Assembly: GCA_016714005.1 (NCBI GenBank)
Contig: JADJOA010000006.1
Span: 1 to 64,000 of the forward strand
Length of the DNA stretch: 64,000 nt
DNA from: Bacteroidota bacterium
GTDB taxonomy: Bacteria > Bacteroidota > Bacteroidia > AKYH767-A > OLB10
Direction of reading: 5' to 3'
Positions within the stretch are counted from its first letter, which is position 1, and each line of letters starts with the position of its first letter. A program made the translations under genes and the position numbers. The notes below the pieces were generated by a model. That model searched no databases, had not been told where the DNA came from, and saw only the letters and a list, made by a program, of their open reading frames with translations. Shown piece after piece: positions 61,301 to 64,000 of the stretch.

Positions 61301-62469
61301 CTCCTTATACTTATAATTCAACAGCAACAACAAATTTAAGTGCAGGAACATATACTTATACTGTTACCGACAGCAAGGGATGCAGTGCAACAACTTCAGC
61401 AACTATTGTTGTTCCAACACAATTAACAGGAACTACATCAACAACACCTGCATCATGTAATCAGGCAAATGGAAGTGCGACCACAGCACCAAGTGGTGGA
61501 ACTTCTCCATACGCTTATTTATGGACTCCCGGAAACGCTACATCACAAACCATCTCCAATAAATCAGCAGGAACATATTGTGTTGTAATTACTGATTCAA
61601 AAGGATGCACAAAATCATTAACTGCAACTATAAGCACAACCAACATTGCAGCACCCGGTTCAATATCAGGACCTGTAAATAATTTGTGTAATACGGCCGG
61701 TAAAGTTTACACCATAGCTGCTGTACCCGGTGCAACATCTTATACGTGGAGTGTTCCATCAGGTGCAAGCTTTACAAGCAACAGCGGAACTTCAATAACT
61801 GTTTGTTACGGCAGTAACTTCAAAACAACAGGCACTGTTAAAGTAAAAGCAAACTGTGCATGCAACTCAAGTGCCTATACTACACTTGCAGTTTCAGCAG
61901 CACCACCACAGCCTGGAGCTATCACAGGATCGGCATCGGTGTGTAAAACACAAACAGCAATTCCTTATTCAATTTCATCAGTAACGGGAGCTACTTCATA
62001 TAAATGGACAATTACCGGAGGAGCAATATTTAATGGTTCAACTACATCATTATCTTCTTCTGTAAAATATACCACCGCAACTTCAAGTGCTGCAACATTA
62101 AGTGTCGTTGCAAAAAACAGTTGCAGTTCATCTGTAGCGCGCACGCTTGCAATTGCAGTTAACCTAAGTTGCCGTGTTACCGAGCAGGGTAATATTATTG
62201 AAGAAGAAATTGTGTCTGATGAAATTCAGGTTTATCCAAACCCATCATTCGGAGAATTAAATGTGAGATTTACTGCTGGCGATAATGAGAACTTTTCATT
62301 TAAAGTGATTGATGTATTAGGAAAAACTTTGGCGCAGTCAACCTATAATTCTATTCAAGGGGAAAACATTCAGCAGCTTGACTTAAACAAACTGCCTTCT
62401 GGAATTTATTTCTTATGCATAGAAAAACAGGGAAATAAAATTCACACTAAGCGTTTTGTGATAGAATAA
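56214..62469 (+). CDS. Secreted S8/S53-like peptidase with MBG region, SprB/Ig repeats and T9SS domain (reconstructed, frameshifted)
   Basis: This is a shorter paralogue of the gene at 37982, about 2,080 codons. Shared from the peptidase onward: peptidase, IPT-like, MBG with hexapeptides, SprB, Ig-like, sorting domain. The N-terminal half is different (no DYR, leucine-rich or LamG modules). Frame breaks lie near 58375, 58725, 60320, 60470, 60500, 60630 and 60780. A terminator follows at 62486 and a cyclase gene at 62565, repeating the layout of the first unit. Confidence 0.85.
58376..60330 (+). CDS. Second peptidase, middle part: peptidase core, IPT-like and MBG region
   Basis: The peptidase continues with IVHDIAPKADLAFRTGF, the conserved block DVIVDDITFITEPFFQDGVV, the oxyanion Asn in FSAAGNFG and the catalytic Ser in FFGTSAAAPHLAGVAALML. 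An IPT-like segment (DLVTLVYDTTTTPGLVTIYL) follows, and then MBG domains (SKLFGEALPTFTSVVTVDG, KMPLTITAANAAYTYGD) with QRGLVN repeats. The frame near 58725 shifts between SLTL and PGNYVVVMQWQ. It stops at 60328 inside a QKGLVN copy by one missing A. Confidence 0.85.
60211..60537 (+). repeat. 18-bp repeats encoding QRGLVN/QKGLVN-type hexapeptides
   Basis: Copies include DQTLVN and QRGLVN (60211-60246), QRGLVN, QRGLVN and QKGLVN (60279-60333), then QKGLVN copies with GTATVN and GSTVVN variants (60447-60537). Same period and position in the MBG region as the GKQAVN repeats of the paralogue, with a different sequence. Several copies carry one missing A in CAAAAGG. Confidence 0.9.
60751..62469 (+). 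CDS. Second peptidase, C-terminal part: SprB and Ig-like repeats, T9SS sorting domain
   Basis: After the MBG end (PPAGTYQIVPSVN) come SprB-like repeats (ATQPNCFGQTGSVVLNGSGG, VTDANGCTGTATATI, VTDSKGCSATTSATI), a WTPGNATSQTISNKSAGTYC segment, and two Ig-like repeats (GSISGPVNNLCN ... ATSYTWSVPSGASF). The type A sorting domain is VYPNPSFGELNVRFTA ... KLPSGIYFLCIEKQ ... KRFVIE. It is presumably T9SS-exported and surface-attached. Confidence 0.9.
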   Translation: MLVQTIKARLCNSLPAFTSTVTGYNYQDNAANVIASGPAYTILNNQSQVVTGTPPAGTYQIVPSVNLVTSSNYFTQYANGVFTQPALLTLSATATQPNCFGQTGSVVLNGSGGTGALTYSGDATSGLGAGTYSYLVTDANGCTGTATATINAAPAQLVISAIATQPNCYGQKGSVVRTSTGGTPPYTYNSTATTNLSAGTYTYTVTDSKGCSATTSATIVVPTQLTGTTSTTPASCNQANGSATTAPSGGTSPYAYLWTPGNATSQTISNKSAGTYCVVITDSKGCTKSLTATISTTNIAAPGSISGPVNNLCNTAGKVYTIAAVPGATSYTWSVPSGASFTSNSGTSITVCYGSNFKTTGTVKVKANCACNSSAYTTLAVSAAPPQPGAITGSASVCKTQTAIPYSISSVTGATSYKWTITGGAIFNGSTTSLSSSVKYTTATSSAATLSVVAKNSCSSSVARTLAIAVNLSCRVTEQGNIIEEEIVSDEIQVYPNPSFGELNVRFTAGDNENFSFKVIDVLGKTLAQSTYNSIQGENIQQLDLNKLPSGIYFLCIEKQGNKIHTKRFVIE

Positions 62470-62485
62470 ATGAATCGTATAAGCT

Positions 62486-62520
62486 AAAAGCCATTCCACA
62501 GTATTGCGGGATGGCTTTTG
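62486..62520 (+). terminator. Rho-independent terminator after second peptidase gene
   Basis: The stem AAAAGCCATTCC / GGGATGGCTTTT has a loop of about ten bases and is followed by T-rich sequence. It resembles the terminator after the first peptidase gene in position and in the GCCAT / ATGGC core. Confidence 0.8.
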
Positions 62521-62564
62521 CTTTTTATTATTATGTAAGTTTGTAAAGAATCCTGAAATCAGGT

Positions 62565-64000
62565 ATGCGTTTAAAAATTCTCTTTTTATTATTCTCCCTT
62601 TTCAGCATCGGTTTTTGTTATTCTGAATCAACTGAAACTGATAGCCTGAAAAAAATAGTTGATAATGCAGCTAACGATAGCAGCAGGGTTGAAGCAATGA
62701 TTGTTTTAGGAAGAAGTTATTTTAATATTAACCCCGACAGTGGTATAAAAATCTGCAACCACGCAAAACAACTTGTCGAAACTTCAAGATACACTAAAGG
62801 TATAGCTAATGCACTTAAGGCAAGTGGAATTGGTTATTACCGTCAGGGAAAATACGTGGATGCATTACAAGACTGGGAGAACTCAAAAAAAATATATGAA
62901 AGCATTGGCGATAAAAAGGGCGTAGCCAATATGCTTAGTAACCTTGGAGTAATTTACCGTGACCAGGCTGACAATGAAAAAGCACTTGACTTGTATTTAC
63001 AGTCGTTAAAAATTGCAGAGGAGATTAACGATTCAGTGCGCATAATGACTGTTGATTTAAACATCGGAACCATTTATGGAGAAAAGGCAATTACTTATGA
63101 GAAAGCCATAGAGTATTACGAAAAAGCCATGCCTTATGCCATAGCGCTTGATAACAAGGATGCAATCGGAACCATTACAGGAAACCTTGGCGAAATTTAT
63201 TTAAAGAGTAATAAAGATTCTCTAGCGCTTGCTAATCTCGAAAAATCTTTAGTTGCTTATGAGGGAACCGAAAATGTTCCATACACGCTTAACCTGATTG
63301 GTAAACTATATGCCAAGCGAAAAGATTTTGAAAAAGCTATTGACTACCAGCAACGCGCTTTCAGCATTGCAGAAAAGTTTGATGCTAAACTTGACATGGC
63401 AAAATCAATGCTTGGGTTAGCTGACAGCTATAAAGAAATGAAACACTATGAGGAAGCTATTCGCAATTACATGCTTGCTGAATCGTTTGCAAAGGAAACC
63501 GGTGCAAACAATGAACTTAAAGATACTTACGAAGGACTTGCTATGACGTATGGTGCGCTTAATGATTTTGGAAATGCTTTTAAATATCAATCAATGATGA
63601 TTGCCATAAAGGACACACTTTACAACATTGATACAGAAAAGAAATTAGGTACCATGCTTTTTAATTATCAGATAGACAAAAAGCAAAGCGAAATAAATCT
63701 TCAACAAAAAGAAATAAGCAAACAGAAAATTGTACGTAATAGTTTTATTGGTGGGTTTATAATAGTTGCTCTTTTGCAGGAGTATTTTAAAGCAACGATT
63801 ACGCATTGCCAAAGAGAAAACGCAGCGAAGAATTGTTGCTAAACATTTTGCCTGAAGAAACTGCTGAAGAATTAAAAGCTACCGGTAGTGCCAAAACAAA
63901 AAGCTATGACTCGGTTTCGGTTTTGTTTACTGACTTTAAAAACTTTACCCAAGCGTCAGAAATATTATCCCCCGAAGAATTGGTTGCAGAAATAAATAAC
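62565..64000 (+). CDS. TPR membrane protein with class III cyclase domain, paralogue (runs off window, frameshifted)
   Basis: It aligns along its whole length with the protein at 54072. The signal peptide is MRLKILFLLFSLFSIGFCYS. TPRs follow (YRQGKYVDALQDWENSKK, GVIYRDQADNEKALDLYLQ), then a coiled coil, a transmembrane helix after IVRNS (near 63735-63790) and the cyclase start (VSVLFTDFKNFTQASEIL with the first metal Asp). At 63780-63815 the frame shifts twice or more; the continuation reads LLNILPEETAEELKATGSAK in another frame. The rest of the catalytic domain lies beyond the window. Confidence 0.85.

Overview
This 64 kb window comes from a Bacteroidota bacterium. The GC content is low, several large secreted proteins end in type A sorting domains of the type IX secretion system (T9SS; pattern YPNP...G-YF/M-...K), and there are Y_Y_Y/propeller histidine kinases, SprB-like repeats and an MBG-type domain. 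I see no rRNA, tRNA, CRISPR array or insertion sequence.

Layout. 1-7.4 kb (minus strand): the 3'-truncated part of a secreted beta-helix protein, a LytTR response regulator with a propeller histidine kinase, and a PIN-domain toxin-antitoxin pair. 7.6-9.6 kb (plus): class I fructose-bisphosphate aldolase and accD. 9.6-10.8 kb: a rearranged junction where an inverted, orphan T9SS C-terminal domain (near-copy of the one at 19 kb, with its terminator) abuts a 5'-truncated Ig-like gene. 11-25 kb: Ig-like secreted proteins, a methyltransferase, a TMTC-like membrane glycosyltransferase with TPRs, a TPR-kinase/NarL-type regulator pair, a roughly 1,650-residue secreted protein and a beta-helix protein. 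25-28.4 kb: a second TPR-kinase/regulator pair plus a receiver-less LuxR-type HTH protein surrounded by palindromes. 28.5-37.7 kb: mostly housekeeping genes (glutamate dehydrogenase, psd, msrA, methyltransferase, GDPD, argS, folD) and one secreted protein. 38-64 kb (plus): the accessory centrepiece, a two-gene unit present twice. Each unit has a giant secreted S8/S53-like peptidase with an MBG region carrying 18-bp (hexapeptide) repeats and a T9SS sorting domain, followed after a terminator by a membrane protein made of TPRs, a coiled coil, one transmembrane helix and a class III nucleotide cyclase domain. The first peptidase gene spans about 16 kb; the second cyclase runs off the right edge.

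How the parts fit. Four membrane sensors share one chassis (signal peptide, TPRs, coiled coil, an RN motif before one transmembrane helix) but have different outputs: two HisKA_3 kinases and two cyclases. The secreted peptidases and their neighbouring cyclases may form surface/signalling pairs; this is inference from repeated gene order.

Sequence quality. Many genes, including essential ones (argS, folD, accessory-independent gdh), are split by single-base shifts, often at homopolymers. I read these as mostly sequencing indels, so genes are annotated over their full reconstructed spans.
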